Source: RI-92 sp037384645 (lineage in GTDB: Bacteria; Pseudomonadota; Gammaproteobacteria; UBA6429; Thiohalophilaceae). Taken from it: DNA of 57,590 nucleotides. Both the position numbers and the translations under genes were made by a program. Under the pieces are notes generated by a model that ran no database searches, had not been told where the DNA came from, and worked only from the letters and a program-made list of their open reading frames with translations. Numbering within the stretch: position 1 is the first letter of the stretch; each line of letters starts with the position of its first letter. Shown here one piece after another: positions 16,905 through 24,551 of the stretch. The stretch is taken from positions 1 to 57,590 of the forward strand of contig JARRNT010000028.1 of NCBI GenBank assembly GCA_037384645.1, read 5' to 3'.

Positions 16905-16936
16905 GTACGGTCCGGCCAGCAATGACCGGACCGTAC
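16905..16936 (+). terminator. Perfect 11-bp intercistronic hairpin
   Basis: GTACGGTCCGG (16905-16915) and CCGGACCGTAC (16926-16936) pair exactly around a 10-base loop, 12 bases after the stop of the preceding gene. No T-run follows. It probably stabilises or attenuates the message within the operon. Confidence 0.55.
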
Positions 16937-16959
16937 GTTATCTATTTCTGCTGATAACC

Positions 16960-17556
16960 ATGTACAAACATTATCACAAGCGCCACGGCCTGCTCGCGCC
17001 CGACGCGGAAATGTGGCAGGCTCTGGACGAAGGACAATTGCTGCGTAGCATCCTTACCGATTTCTATACTCAGGTGTATGCTGATGCTGCGCTTTCTCCT
17101 TTCTTTACTGGTGTCACCATCGACAGAATTATCGACAAACAATATTCCTTTCTGCGTTCAATTTTTACCGGAGAAAAATGCTATTTCGGTGATCATCCCA
17201 AGAATGCCCATCACTGGATGGTGATATCAGATGATCTGTTTGATTATCGCGCAGCCTTGCTGGAGAACTCCATGCGCAAGCACAATTTGCCCTCGCACCT
17301 GATCCGGCGCTGGCAGAAAATCGAATCGGTGTTCCGCAAGGTCATCGTCAAAGACACGCCGATACCGCGCAAGGTCGGCAACCAGGCACTCCCCCTGGAT
17401 GGTTATAACCCGATTACCCTTGATGTCAGCAGTCTCTGTGACTGTTGTGGCAGCGAAATTCCCAGCGGAACGGATGGCTACTATCACCGCCGTACCGGAC
17501 AACTGAATTGTGCCCGCTGCCACCAGCGGACAGAACAAGCCTTTGCCATTAACTGA
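16960..17556 (+). CDS. Truncated-globin-like protein with C-terminal zinc ribbon
   Basis: About 198 residues from ATG 16960; the frame is open from 16903 but the upstream part is a hairpin. No clear Shine-Dalgarno is seen, so the start is uncertain. Residues of about 25-135 match the bacterial truncated-globin pattern: FYTQVYADAALSPFFTGVTIDRIIDKQYSFL, then GDHPKNAHHWMVISDDLFDYR, where the second His of AHH is in the proximal heme-ligand position. The C-terminal 50 residues hold CDCC and, 20-odd residues on, CARC, a likely zinc ribbon. I do not know another standard family with this exact pairing. Within the operon it could be a heme-based O2 or NO sensor, or a globin fold used as a protein-binding module. 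Confidence 0.75.
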   Translation: MYKHYHKRHGLLAPDAEMWQALDEGQLLRSILTDFYTQVYADAALSPFFTGVTIDRIIDKQYSFLRSIFTGEKCYFGDHPKNAHHWMVISDDLFDYRAALLENSMRKHNLPSHLIRRWQKIESVFRKVIVKDTPIPRKVGNQALPLDGYNPITLDVSSLCDCCGSEIPSGTDGYYHRRTGQLNCARCHQRTEQAFAIN

Positions 17557-17578
17557 GCTTCTTATCTGGAGTATGACT

Positions 17579-17980
17579 ATGATCGCAAGCGCGAATGAAT
17601 CCAATGAGCAAAGCATCGCGGCTGTGCTCAAGCCCATCCTTGGCAGACTCAACAGTGTCTCCAAGGAGATCGAGGCCTCGGCGGTCATGACCCGTGACGG
17701 CCTGACCCTGGCGTCGAAGATCCGTGACGATGTAAATCAGGACCGGCTTGGCGCCATGTGTGCGTCATTGTTATCGCTCAGTGATAAAACCGCAAAAGAG
17801 CTGTCGCGCGGCAAGCTGAAACAGGTCCTGCTCGAAGGCGATCAGGGCTGTGTCCTGATTGTGCACATCGGCCAACGTGCCGTGCTGGCGGTGGTATCCA
17901 AGCCTTCCTCCAACCTGGGGATGGTGTTCGTGGAGGCACGCAAGGTCGCCAGGGAAATCGAGGCCACCAGCCTGGTATAG
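17579..17980 (+). CDS. Roadblock/LC7 domain protein (second of two), CvnB/MglB-like
   Basis: A 133-residue protein. ATG 17579 is chosen because GGAG at 17568-17571 is 7 bases upstream; the ATG at 17573 would be too close. The sequence follows the classic bacterial roadblock pattern: 'SAVMTRDGLTLAS', a long helix with LGAMCASLLSLSDKTAKEL, 'QVLLEGDQGCVLIVHIGQRAVLAVV' strands, then 'NLGMVFVEARKVAREIE'. In conservons and Myxococcus, such proteins pair with the GTPase, here the gene at 14610. It is the last gene of the operon; its end lies 13 bases from the convergent YkgJ-like gene. Confidence 0.87.
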   Translation: MIASANESNEQSIAAVLKPILGRLNSVSKEIEASAVMTRDGLTLASKIRDDVNQDRLGAMCASLLSLSDKTAKELSRGKLKQVLLEGDQGCVLIVHIGQRAVLAVVSKPSSNLGMVFVEARKVAREIEATSLV

Positions 17981-17993
17981 GCTACGCCTGACT

Positions 17994-18380
17994 TCAGTCT
18001 TTTTTGTCCCGCACGGGAATCTGGATATAGGATTCCCTGGGGATGTAGGCGGTCGCGGCCTTGCGCGCAACATCTGCGATATTGGTAAAACCCTCGCGCA
18101 ACACGACCTGGAGCAGGAAATCGGCGTTACAGTCGTATTCGCGACAGGTCTGGGGGCGCTGCGCCCAGATGTTACAGCCCCAGGTCTCCCGGTTCAGGTG
18201 CACGCACAAACCCTGTTCATCCTTGTCGACAAAACCCTTCGCCGCGGTCTGCCCATCGGACGGCTGCATTTCGTGTGGTTTCAGACGAACCAGCAGGCGA
18301 CAGCAAAACGTCGCACAGCCCATGTCCCGACCCGCATCGCAATCCACGTAAACGGTCGCTTTCTCCGCATCCTGCGTCAT
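17994..18380 (-). CDS. YkgJ-family cysteine cluster protein
   Basis: A 128-residue protein with the spaced cysteines of the YkgJ/zinc- or iron-chelating family: CDAG, CATFCCRLL, CVHL, CNIW, and CREYDCNADF. The family is thought to bind a metal ion (Zn or an Fe-S centre), but its biochemical role is unsettled. It is convergent with the riboswitch operon and stands alone. Confidence 0.82.
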   Translation of the reverse strand: MTQDAEKATVYVDCDAGRDMGCATFCCRLLVRLKPHEMQPSDGQTAAKGFVDKDEQGLCVHLNRETWGCNIWAQRPQTCREYDCNADFLLQVVLREGFTNIADVARKAATAYIPRESYIQIPVRDKKD

Positions 18381-18681
18381 CTCGATTCTCCCATATTCAG
18401 CTCTTTGGCTAAGTATAGTGAAAATCTCGGCATCGGCTTTCCCGGTCAGACCCCGCCGGGCTGACCGTCTTGATTCTATACCCGCATAAATTTACCTATT
18501 ATCCAGCGAATACAGAGTGTTGTATAGTTAGCGCCCTTTTTGGTGGTCCCGAAAGCGCTCTGAGCGCAAGTGTTTCCAACGACCGGGGCCGGAACAATAA
18601 CGTATGTGATCGACCCAATTTTTCACCATTAGCCGTCAGCCCGAGTACCCCCTGCGGCGCCCTATAAATGGAGACAGAAAT
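18381..18681. other. Leader region of sat, no gene seen
   Basis: A 301-base spacer between the divergent YkgJ-like gene and sat. It holds a 7-bp hairpin (CGGTCAG 18443-18449 / CTGACCG 18461-18467) and an AT-rich stretch around 18480-18535 suited to a promoter. No recognisable riboswitch was found. GGAGA precedes the sat start. Confidence 0.5.
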
Positions 18682-19872
18682 ATGATCAAACCCATTGGTT
18701 CCGATGAGCTCAAGCCGCTCTTCGTCTACGACTCAAGCGAACACGAAAAACTCAGCAAGGAAGCCGAATCCCTGCCAGCGGTGACCATCAGTTCCCAGGC
18801 CGCCGGTAATGCCGTGATGATGGGTGGTGGTTATTTCACCCCGCTCAAGGGCTTCATGAACGTGGCCGACGCCATGGGCGCTGCCGAGAAAATGACCCTG
18901 ACCGACGGTTCGTTCTTCCCGGTGCCGGTCATGTGCCTGCTGGACAACGTCGACGCTATCAAGGACGCCAAGCGTATCGCCCTGCGTGACCCCAACGTGG
19001 ACGGCAATCCAGTCCTGGCAGTGATGGACATCGAGGCCATCGAGGAAGTCTCCGATGCCCAGATGAAGACCATGACCCAGAAGGTCTATCGCACCGAGGA
19101 CAACGAGCACCCGGGCGTGGCCGCCTTCAACAGCCAGGGCCGCTTCGCCGTGTCCGGCCCGATCAAGGTCCTGAATTTCAGCTATTTCATCACCGATTTC
19201 CCGGATACCTTCCGCACCGCGGTAGAGATTCGCAATGAGATCGCCGAGCGCGGCTGGAAAAAAATCGTGGCCTTCCAGACCCGTAACCCCATGCACCTGG
19301 CCCACGAAGAGCTGTGCCACATGGCCATGGATCGCCTGGGCTGTGACGGCCTGGTTATCCACATGCTGCTGGGCAAACTGAAGAAGGGTGACATTCCGGC
19401 CCCGGTGCGCGACGCCGCCATCCGTAAGATGGTTGAGCTGTACTTCCCGCCCAACAGCGCCATGGTCACCGGCTACGGCTTCGACATGCTCTACGCCGGC
19501 CCACGCGAGGCCGTGCTGCACGCCTATTTCCGCCAGAACATGGGCGCCACCCACTTCATCATCGGTCGTGACCACGCCGGGGTCGGCGATTACTACGGTG
19601 CCTTCGATGCCCAGACCATCTTCGACGAGGAAGTGCCCAAGGGCGCCCTGGACATCGAGATCTTCAAGGCCGACCACACCGCCTGGTCCAAGAAACTGAA
19701 CAAGGTGGTCATGATGCGCGAAGCCCCGGACCACAGTAAGGAAGACTTCGTACTGCTGTCCGGCACCAAGGTGCGCGAGATGCTGGGCAACGGTGTTGCC
19801 CCGCCCAAGGAATTCTCGCGCCCGGAAGTGGCCCAGATCCTGATCGAGTATTATCAGAGCCTGAATGCCTGA
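18682..19872 (+). CDS. sat: ATP sulfurylase (sulfate adenylyltransferase), Sat
   Basis: A 396-residue homo-oligomeric ATP sulfurylase of the dissimilatory/sulfur-oxidiser type. The nucleotide-binding motifs QTRNPMHLAHEEL (near residue 198) and GRDHAGVGDYYG (near residue 295) are intact. In sulfur oxidisers it runs backward: APS plus pyrophosphate gives ATP and sulfate. No aprAB genes are in the window, so whether it works with APS reductase or for assimilation cannot be decided here. The sulfite dehydrogenase genes at 28 kb support an oxidative sulfur metabolism. It ends before a strong terminator. Confidence 0.95.
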   Translation: MIKPIGSDELKPLFVYDSSEHEKLSKEAESLPAVTISSQAAGNAVMMGGGYFTPLKGFMNVADAMGAAEKMTLTDGSFFPVPVMCLLDNVDAIKDAKRIALRDPNVDGNPVLAVMDIEAIEEVSDAQMKTMTQKVYRTEDNEHPGVAAFNSQGRFAVSGPIKVLNFSYFITDFPDTFRTAVEIRNEIAERGWKKIVAFQTRNPMHLAHEELCHMAMDRLGCDGLVIHMLLGKLKKGDIPAPVRDAAIRKMVELYFPPNSAMVTGYGFDMLYAGPREAVLHAYFRQNMGATHFIIGRDHAGVGDYYGAFDAQTIFDEEVPKGALDIEIFKADHTAWSKKLNKVVMMREAPDHSKEDFVLLSGTKVREMLGNGVAPPKEFSRPEVAQILIEYYQSLNA

Positions 19873-19900
19873 TAGCTTCATCGAATCGACGCTTCTGGAC

Positions 19901-19928
19901 AAAAGCCCGCCGATTGGCGGGCTTTTTT
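19901..19928 (+). terminator. Intrinsic terminator after sat
   Basis: GCCCGCC and GGCGGGC pair around GATT, with an A-run before and TTTTTT after, so it could stop transcription from both sides, including the convergent PstS-like gene. Confidence 0.9.
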
Positions 19929-19988
19929 ATGGTTTACGCACTTTGGGACTGAGCCTGTGACAGGGTGGCCTGCCGGCCGCGTTACGCC

Positions 19989-20894
19989 CTAGCGCGAACT
20001 CGCCGTGGTGTTAAACAGGCCACGGTCCGTAGCCTGGTCATACTGTTCAATCTGTTTCATCACCAGGCCCATGGCATCGGAATACGGCACTGAACCGGCA
20101 TGGCGAATCACCGCGCGACCCTGCCGCGACAGGGCGAAGGTAATAAAATCCTTTACTCTTTCGTCTGCGCTTTGCCCCTTGGTAACCAGATAAAGTGGAC
20201 GATACAGAATATACGAACCACTCTTGATGTTTTCGTAACTCGGATACATGCCGTTGATACTCAGGATCCTGACCTTGCGACGCTTGGCGCTGCTGATACC
20301 GGTGGTACCAATGGCCAGCGGATCTTGCTCTATGCCTTTTTCCAGGGGCCCGGATGAACGGACGATATGCTTTGCCCCGGGAAACTTTTGATCGTAATTG
20401 GCAAAGACCAGGGCCCGTAGCGTTCTGCCCACGCCGGAAATCTCACCCCGGCGGACATACAATTCAATCGGTGCATTGGGCCCGCCCAGTTGTTTCCAGT
20501 TTTTGATCCGGCCCAGATAGATATCCTGTAACTGTCTGAGCGTGATCGACTTCACCGGGTTCCTGCGGTTAACGATCACCGCCAGGGCATCCCAGGCCAC
20601 CGGGACCTCGTAGGCTTTCATCTCCAGGGGATTGCCATCAATCGTGGAACGACAGGCGCCACCGATATCGATCTTGCCGGCCGCCGCATCGCGAATACCA
20701 CGGGTCGCGCCGCCCCCCTTGAGAATAATGTGAATACCGGTTTTCTTTTCGTAGGCCTTGGCCAGCTCGGCCATGAAGGCCTTCTTGGTAATGCCGCAAC
20801 CTGCCCAGACCAGGGTATGGTTATCCGCGGCACTGGCCGTTGAGCTGATGCTGAATAACAACGTGATAGCGCATATAGAAATAATGCGTAGCAT
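19989..20894 (-). CDS. PstS-like phosphate/oxyanion-binding periplasmic protein
   Basis: About 301 residues. Start chosen at ATG 20894 (MLRIISICAITLLFSIS...ASA), giving a clean signal peptide and a GGAGGA upstream; the frame is open 13 codons further. The mature protein follows the phosphate-binding pattern (LKGGGATRGIRDAAAGKIDIGGACR, then VPVAWDALAVIVNRRNPV, then the QLQDIYLGRIKNWKQLGG hinge). No pstCAB transporter genes are adjacent, so it is an orphan binding protein that may serve phosphate, tungstate/molybdate or sulfate sensing or uptake. The phosphate assignment rests on the family only. Confidence 0.82.
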   Translation of the reverse strand: MLRIISICAITLLFSISSTASAADNHTLVWAGCGITKKAFMAELAKAYEKKTGIHIILKGGGATRGIRDAAAGKIDIGGACRSTIDGNPLEMKAYEVPVAWDALAVIVNRRNPVKSITLRQLQDIYLGRIKNWKQLGGPNAPIELYVRRGEISGVGRTLRALVFANYDQKFPGAKHIVRSSGPLEKGIEQDPLAIGTTGISSAKRRKVRILSINGMYPSYENIKSGSYILYRPLYLVTKGQSADERVKDFITFALSRQGRAVIRHAGSVPYSDAMGLVMKQIEQYDQATDRGLFNTTASSR

Positions 20895-21107
20895 GGGATC
20901 ATCCTCCACTAATCGTCCCGGCATGACACGCATGCGGGCTTTCTCGTTATGTTTGGCTGATTTCCCTATTGGCGCCGGTGTCGACGTATTATTGTAATGA
21001 TGCGCCCTCTCCCTGTAGCCAATATTTTATATCAGCTGAAGCGCAAGGGCCGACAATTTAGCCCGTTTTTATTTGTTAAATTCTGTGAATAAGAACTCCT
21101 TAATATA

Positions 21108-23123
21108 TTAACTCACACACCAGCCAAGCTTATCGGCCTGTGCCCGCGCCTGGGCCGGGACATCGGTGGCGACAAATTGGCTGTGTAGCACCTGCACACC
21201 CAGCATGTGGTTGATCACCGCATCCAGCTGCACCTGGGTTGAAGCCGGCGTGTCCTTGTCTTCGTGCAGGTTAAACAGGGCCTGCACCCCATCAGGGTCC
21301 AGCAGACCCGCACTCTCGATCGCATCCCGAGACAAATACTTGTCCGCCAGCGCCTTCATCGCCGCCCATTTCTTCGGATCGGTATGCGCCGGTGGTGCCA
21401 TGAAGGCAAATTTTTCACGCTCATACAAGACCGTAGGCAGCAGGCCCTTCATGGCCTCGCGCAATACGTATTTCTCGGTCCGTCCCTTGATCCGCATGGT
21501 TGGCGGAATCGTACAGGCATACTCCGCCAGGTGATGATCGAGGAAGGCCGGGCGTGCTTCCATGGAGTTGGCCATGTCCACGCGATCGCCACCCCAGGTC
21601 AGGATCTGTCCCTCGAGCATGGTCTTGATCCAGACGTACTGGGCCCGGTCCAGTGGATGCCGTCCCTGCAGCATGTCCGCATCCAGCTGCTCGGCGATGG
21701 CCTGGCCTGGTTTGTAGTCGGCAACCGCGGCACGCATGTCCGGATGCATCAGGCCCGGGGCGTGTTGCGCACTCGCCAGCCAGGGCTGCAGACAACTGGG
21801 GGTAAAGCCGACGCGCTGGGTCAGGGCCGGATCATCGAGTTCGTTCTCCGCCAGCATGGCACCCTTAAACAGTTTGTTGTTCTCGGCCAGCATCTGTTCC
21901 CAGGCCACCCGATCCGCCGCGGAAAGACTATCGAGGCCGTGCAGGAACATATCGCGTCGAAACGCCGGGTAACCGCCAAACAATTCATCCGAACCCTCGC
22001 CGGTTACCACCACCTTGTAGCCGGCTTCGTTGACGTGCTTGCTCATCAGGAACTTGGCCACGCCCAGCGTGTTGTAGATCGTGCGCTCGGTGTGCCACAG
22101 GGTTTCGACAAAATTATCGTACAAATGCTCCGCTTTTAATAACAGGATGTCCTGATCGGCCTGGGTGGCCTGTGCCATCTGTTTGGCAATCGGGGTTTCA
22201 TCGTAATCCGCGTCATCAAAACCGATGGTAAAGGCCTTCACCGCGGATTGCTGACTGGCCGCCGAGAGTCCGAGGATCGAACACGAGTCAATACCGCCGG
22301 ACAGATAACAGGCCACGGGCACGTCCGCCTCCAGGCGCAGCTGTACCGCATGCATCAGTTTCTCGCGCACGCCCTCGATGTATTCCTCTTCCTCGTAGTC
22401 ATTGCTGCGTTCACTTTCCAGCGGAAAATCCATGTCCCAGTATTTTTCGTCGTGGATCTGAAACTGACCGTGTTTACGTTCGATAATCAGGCAATGACCC
22501 GGCTTGATCTGGTAAACATCATCAAATGCCGTCGAACCCGGGACAATCGTCTGCATTAACTGGTGATACAGACCCTGCGGGTTGAAATGACGTTTAACAT
22601 CGGGATGGGCAAAGATCACCTTCAGCTCGGAGCCAAACACGATGGCGTCTTCGGTCTGGGTCCAGTACAGGGGCTTGATGCCGAAACGATCGCGGACCAG
22701 GATCAGGCGGTCGCGCTGTTTGTCATACAGGGAAAAAGCAAACTCGCCTCGCAGGTGAGTCAACATTGCTTCCAGGCCCAGACGCGGATACAGGTGTAAG
22801 ATCAGTTCCGAATCGCTCTTGGTCGCAAAACGCGCGCCGCGAGAAGTGAGGTCGGTACGCAAACGCTTGTAATCGTAAAATTCACCGTTATGCGCCAACA
22901 GCAGGTTGTTGTCTGCCGACACGAATGGCTGCCGGGCACGGTTTTCATCCAGGTCAATGATCGACAGGCGCGCGTGACTGAAACCTACACCGCGATCCGG
23001 CATGACCTTGTAACCGAAACCATCCGGTCCACGGTGATACTGAATTGCTGCCATGTTGACCAGCAGCTGTGGGTCGATGGGTTTGTCCTGCTGCGCCTGA
23101 AATATTCCGGCTATGCCACACAT
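21108..23123 (-). CDS. asnB: Asparagine-synthase-family glutamine amidotransferase
   Basis: A 671-residue class II amidotransferase. Cys2 (MCGIAGIF) is the glutaminase nucleophile after Met removal; RGPDG, NGEFYDY and the GSDEL region are present. The synthetase half has the ATP pyrophosphatase motif SGGIDS near residue 262. The enzyme amidates a carboxylate using glutamine and ATP. Free aspartate is the default substrate, but it lies downstream, on the same strand, of a set of carbamoyl-handling genes, so amidation of a carbamoylated or peptide-like product is possible. The gap to the next upstream gene is 157 bases and holds an intergenic repeat. Confidence 0.88.
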   Translation of the reverse strand: MCGIAGIFQAQQDKPIDPQLLVNMAAIQYHRGPDGFGYKVMPDRGVGFSHARLSIIDLDENRARQPFVSADNNLLLAHNGEFYDYKRLRTDLTSRGARFATKSDSELILHLYPRLGLEAMLTHLRGEFAFSLYDKQRDRLILVRDRFGIKPLYWTQTEDAIVFGSELKVIFAHPDVKRHFNPQGLYHQLMQTIVPGSTAFDDVYQIKPGHCLIIERKHGQFQIHDEKYWDMDFPLESERSNDYEEEEYIEGVREKLMHAVQLRLEADVPVACYLSGGIDSCSILGLSAASQQSAVKAFTIGFDDADYDETPIAKQMAQATQADQDILLLKAEHLYDNFVETLWHTERTIYNTLGVAKFLMSKHVNEAGYKVVVTGEGSDELFGGYPAFRRDMFLHGLDSLSAADRVAWEQMLAENNKLFKGAMLAENELDDPALTQRVGFTPSCLQPWLASAQHAPGLMHPDMRAAVADYKPGQAIAEQLDADMLQGRHPLDRAQYVWIKTMLEGQILTWGGDRVDMANSMEARPAFLDHHLAEYACTIPPTMRIKGRTEKYVLREAMKGLLPTVLYEREKFAFMAPPAHTDPKKWAAMKALADKYLSRDAIESAGLLDPDGVQALFNLHEDKDTPASTQVQLDAVINHMLGVQVLHSQFVATDVPAQARAQADKLGWCVS

Positions 23124-23158
23124 AATTAATCTGTTACCTCGCTAATGAAATTCATTCC

Positions 23159-23252
23159 AACGCGGAGACGCTGAGTTCGCAGAGAAAAAAATTATTTTCA
23201 AATAATTTCTGCTTTTCTCCCCGACCTTTGCGTCCTCCGCGTCGCTGCGTTG
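23159..23252. repeat. Intergenic inverted repeat of the 'ACGCAGAG' type, copy 1
   Basis: AACGCGGAGACGCTGAG at the left and, reversed, CCTCCGCGTCGCTGCGTT at the right flank an A/T-rich middle. Two more members of the same family lie at 30994-31066 and 31830-31986. This copy sits between the carbamoyltransferase and amidotransferase genes. Confidence 0.7.
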
Positions 23253-23280
23253 AATTAAAATTTTTTGTACCGCGCATCCA

Positions 23281-24333
23281 CTAGAAACGCATCAGCGTAC
23301 TGAGCAATGCCATGCGCATATATACCGCGCCGCGGGCCTGGGCGAAATACCAGTTGTGCTCGGTGTTATCCAGGCTGGTGTCGAGCTCGTCGCCACGCGC
23401 CAATGGATGCAGGACAATCGCGCCCTTCTTCAGCGGTGACGCCTGGTTTAGTCCGTACTCTGTACCCAGCTCCTCATAACTGTCGCCGACCCAGGCGATC
23501 GCGTTGATATAGACTACATCCATACCAGGCAAAATATTATTCAGGGTTTTGGACACAGTCAGCTTGAGCCCGGCCTCTTCCAGCTGTTCACGCTGTCCTT
23601 CGGAGAAGACTTCATCCTCGTTGCACACGATAAAAATTTCGTTGAATGCATAGGAGAAACGCGACAGCAGGGTCAGCAAACTGCGCACCGTGCGCATCCG
23701 GCCCGGCACCCCGATGATGCCGATCGTGATCTTGTCTTCTGGTTTCACCTCACCCACCATCAGGTCCGGCCGCCACTTGAAGATCGCATAGATATCCGCC
23801 AGGGCCTGGGTCGGGTGTTCGTCGATACCATTACCGGCGTTGACGATGGGGATACGCAAGCCATCGAGCATTTCATAAATGGCGTCTTCATTGCTGTCGC
23901 GCAGGACCACCACGTCACCGTAGTGATTCATCATCTCCGCGACATCCTGGTAGGACTCGCCCTTGGCGATGCCGGTAGTCGAGGGATCGGTAATGGATAT
24001 GATGTCACCGCCCAGGCGCTGCCACACGCTCTCGAACGACAGGCGTGTGCGGGTACTGGGCTCATAGAAAGCACTGATCAGGATTCTCCCGGTCAGGGGA
24101 AAGTGACCGGCATTTTGCGATGTCTCAAACTTTGCTGACAGCCGGCAAAGTTGCGTGATCTGTTCGCGGGTAAATTGCTGGGCCGAGATGATCGAACGGA
24201 ATGCCAGGCTGGCCAGGGTGGCCGGGTCCTCGTGGCAGGCGCCCATGAGCGCCAGCGGCATTTCGATGCCATCGGTCCAGTTTTCCGGTTCGACTCGTTG
24301 TTTGAGTTTTTCCAGTTGACGTCTTTTTACCAT
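23281..24333 (-). CDS. Aspartate-carbamoyltransferase-like enzyme of unknown second substrate
   Basis: 350 residues from ATG 24333 (MVKRRQLEKL), with GAGGTAAGT upstream; the long open extension before it overlaps the small membrane gene. Carbamoyl-phosphate binding motifs are intact: STRTR at 93-97, Lys124 in the mobile loop (AKGES), HPTQ at 173-176 and MRTVRSL near 213-219. The C-terminal part is ATCase-like (HPLAR-DEL at 309-317, then WYFAQARGAVYMRMALL). However, the ATCase motif that holds aspartate (Arg and Gln of TRVQ in E. coli PyrB) is replaced by N277-A-I-A280. The enzyme should therefore carbamoylate an amine other than aspartate. It is tightly packed with an amidohydrolase pair and a small membrane protein. 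Confidence 0.85.
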   Translation of the reverse strand: MVKRRQLEKLKQRVEPENWTDGIEMPLALMGACHEDPATLASLAFRSIISAQQFTREQITQLCRLSAKFETSQNAGHFPLTGRILISAFYEPSTRTRLSFESVWQRLGGDIISITDPSTTGIAKGESYQDVAEMMNHYGDVVVLRDSNEDAIYEMLDGLRIPIVNAGNGIDEHPTQALADIYAIFKWRPDLMVGEVKPEDKITIGIIGVPGRMRTVRSLLTLLSRFSYAFNEIFIVCNEDEVFSEGQREQLEEAGLKLTVSKTLNNILPGMDVVYINAIAWVGDSYEELGTEYGLNQASPLKKGAIVLHPLARGDELDTSLDNTEHNWYFAQARGAVYMRMALLSTLMRF

Positions 24334-24335
24334 AC

Positions 24336-24551
24336 TTACCTCTTGATCCGGTCCCTGACCCATAATTGCAACATTACCACCGGTGACATCGCAGCCACTA
24401 CAACGGCCGCAAGCATCGGAATTGAAAGAAGCCGGGCGGATGCGGTCACGATACGCCCCCCTTGGTTGAGCAGGTTCCAGATCGAACTGAAGCCTGCCCG
24501 TCTCCACCGGCCGATATCGGCATTGAGAATTGCACTGTTAACGTGATTCAT
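24336..24551 (-). CDS. Small single-pass membrane protein in the carbamoyl cluster
   Basis: About 71 residues from ATG 24551 (MNHVNSAILNAD). The start overlaps the end of the isochorismatase-fold gene by 14 bases, and the stop lies 2 bases before the carbamoyltransferase start, so it fills the only gap in the operon. GGGG lies a few bases upstream of the start. The C-terminal half has one hydrophobic stretch (LLSIPMLAAVVVAAMSPVVMLQLWV) ending in a basic tail. No family is recognised. Its placement supports it more than its sequence does. Confidence 0.5.
   Translation of the reverse strand: MNHVNSAILNADIGRWRRAGFSSIWNLLNQGGRIVTASARLLSIPMLAAVVVAAMSPVVMLQLWVRDRIKR

Noticed and set aside
18733..19902. 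389-residue minus-strand frame across sat
   Set aside because: Antisense shadow of ATP sulfurylase.
21108..23123. Asparagine-synthase-like gene as part of N-acetylglutaminylglutamine amide osmolyte synthesis
   Set aside because: The acetyltransferase-ligase partner (ngg) is not present, and the neighbours are carbamoyl enzymes instead.
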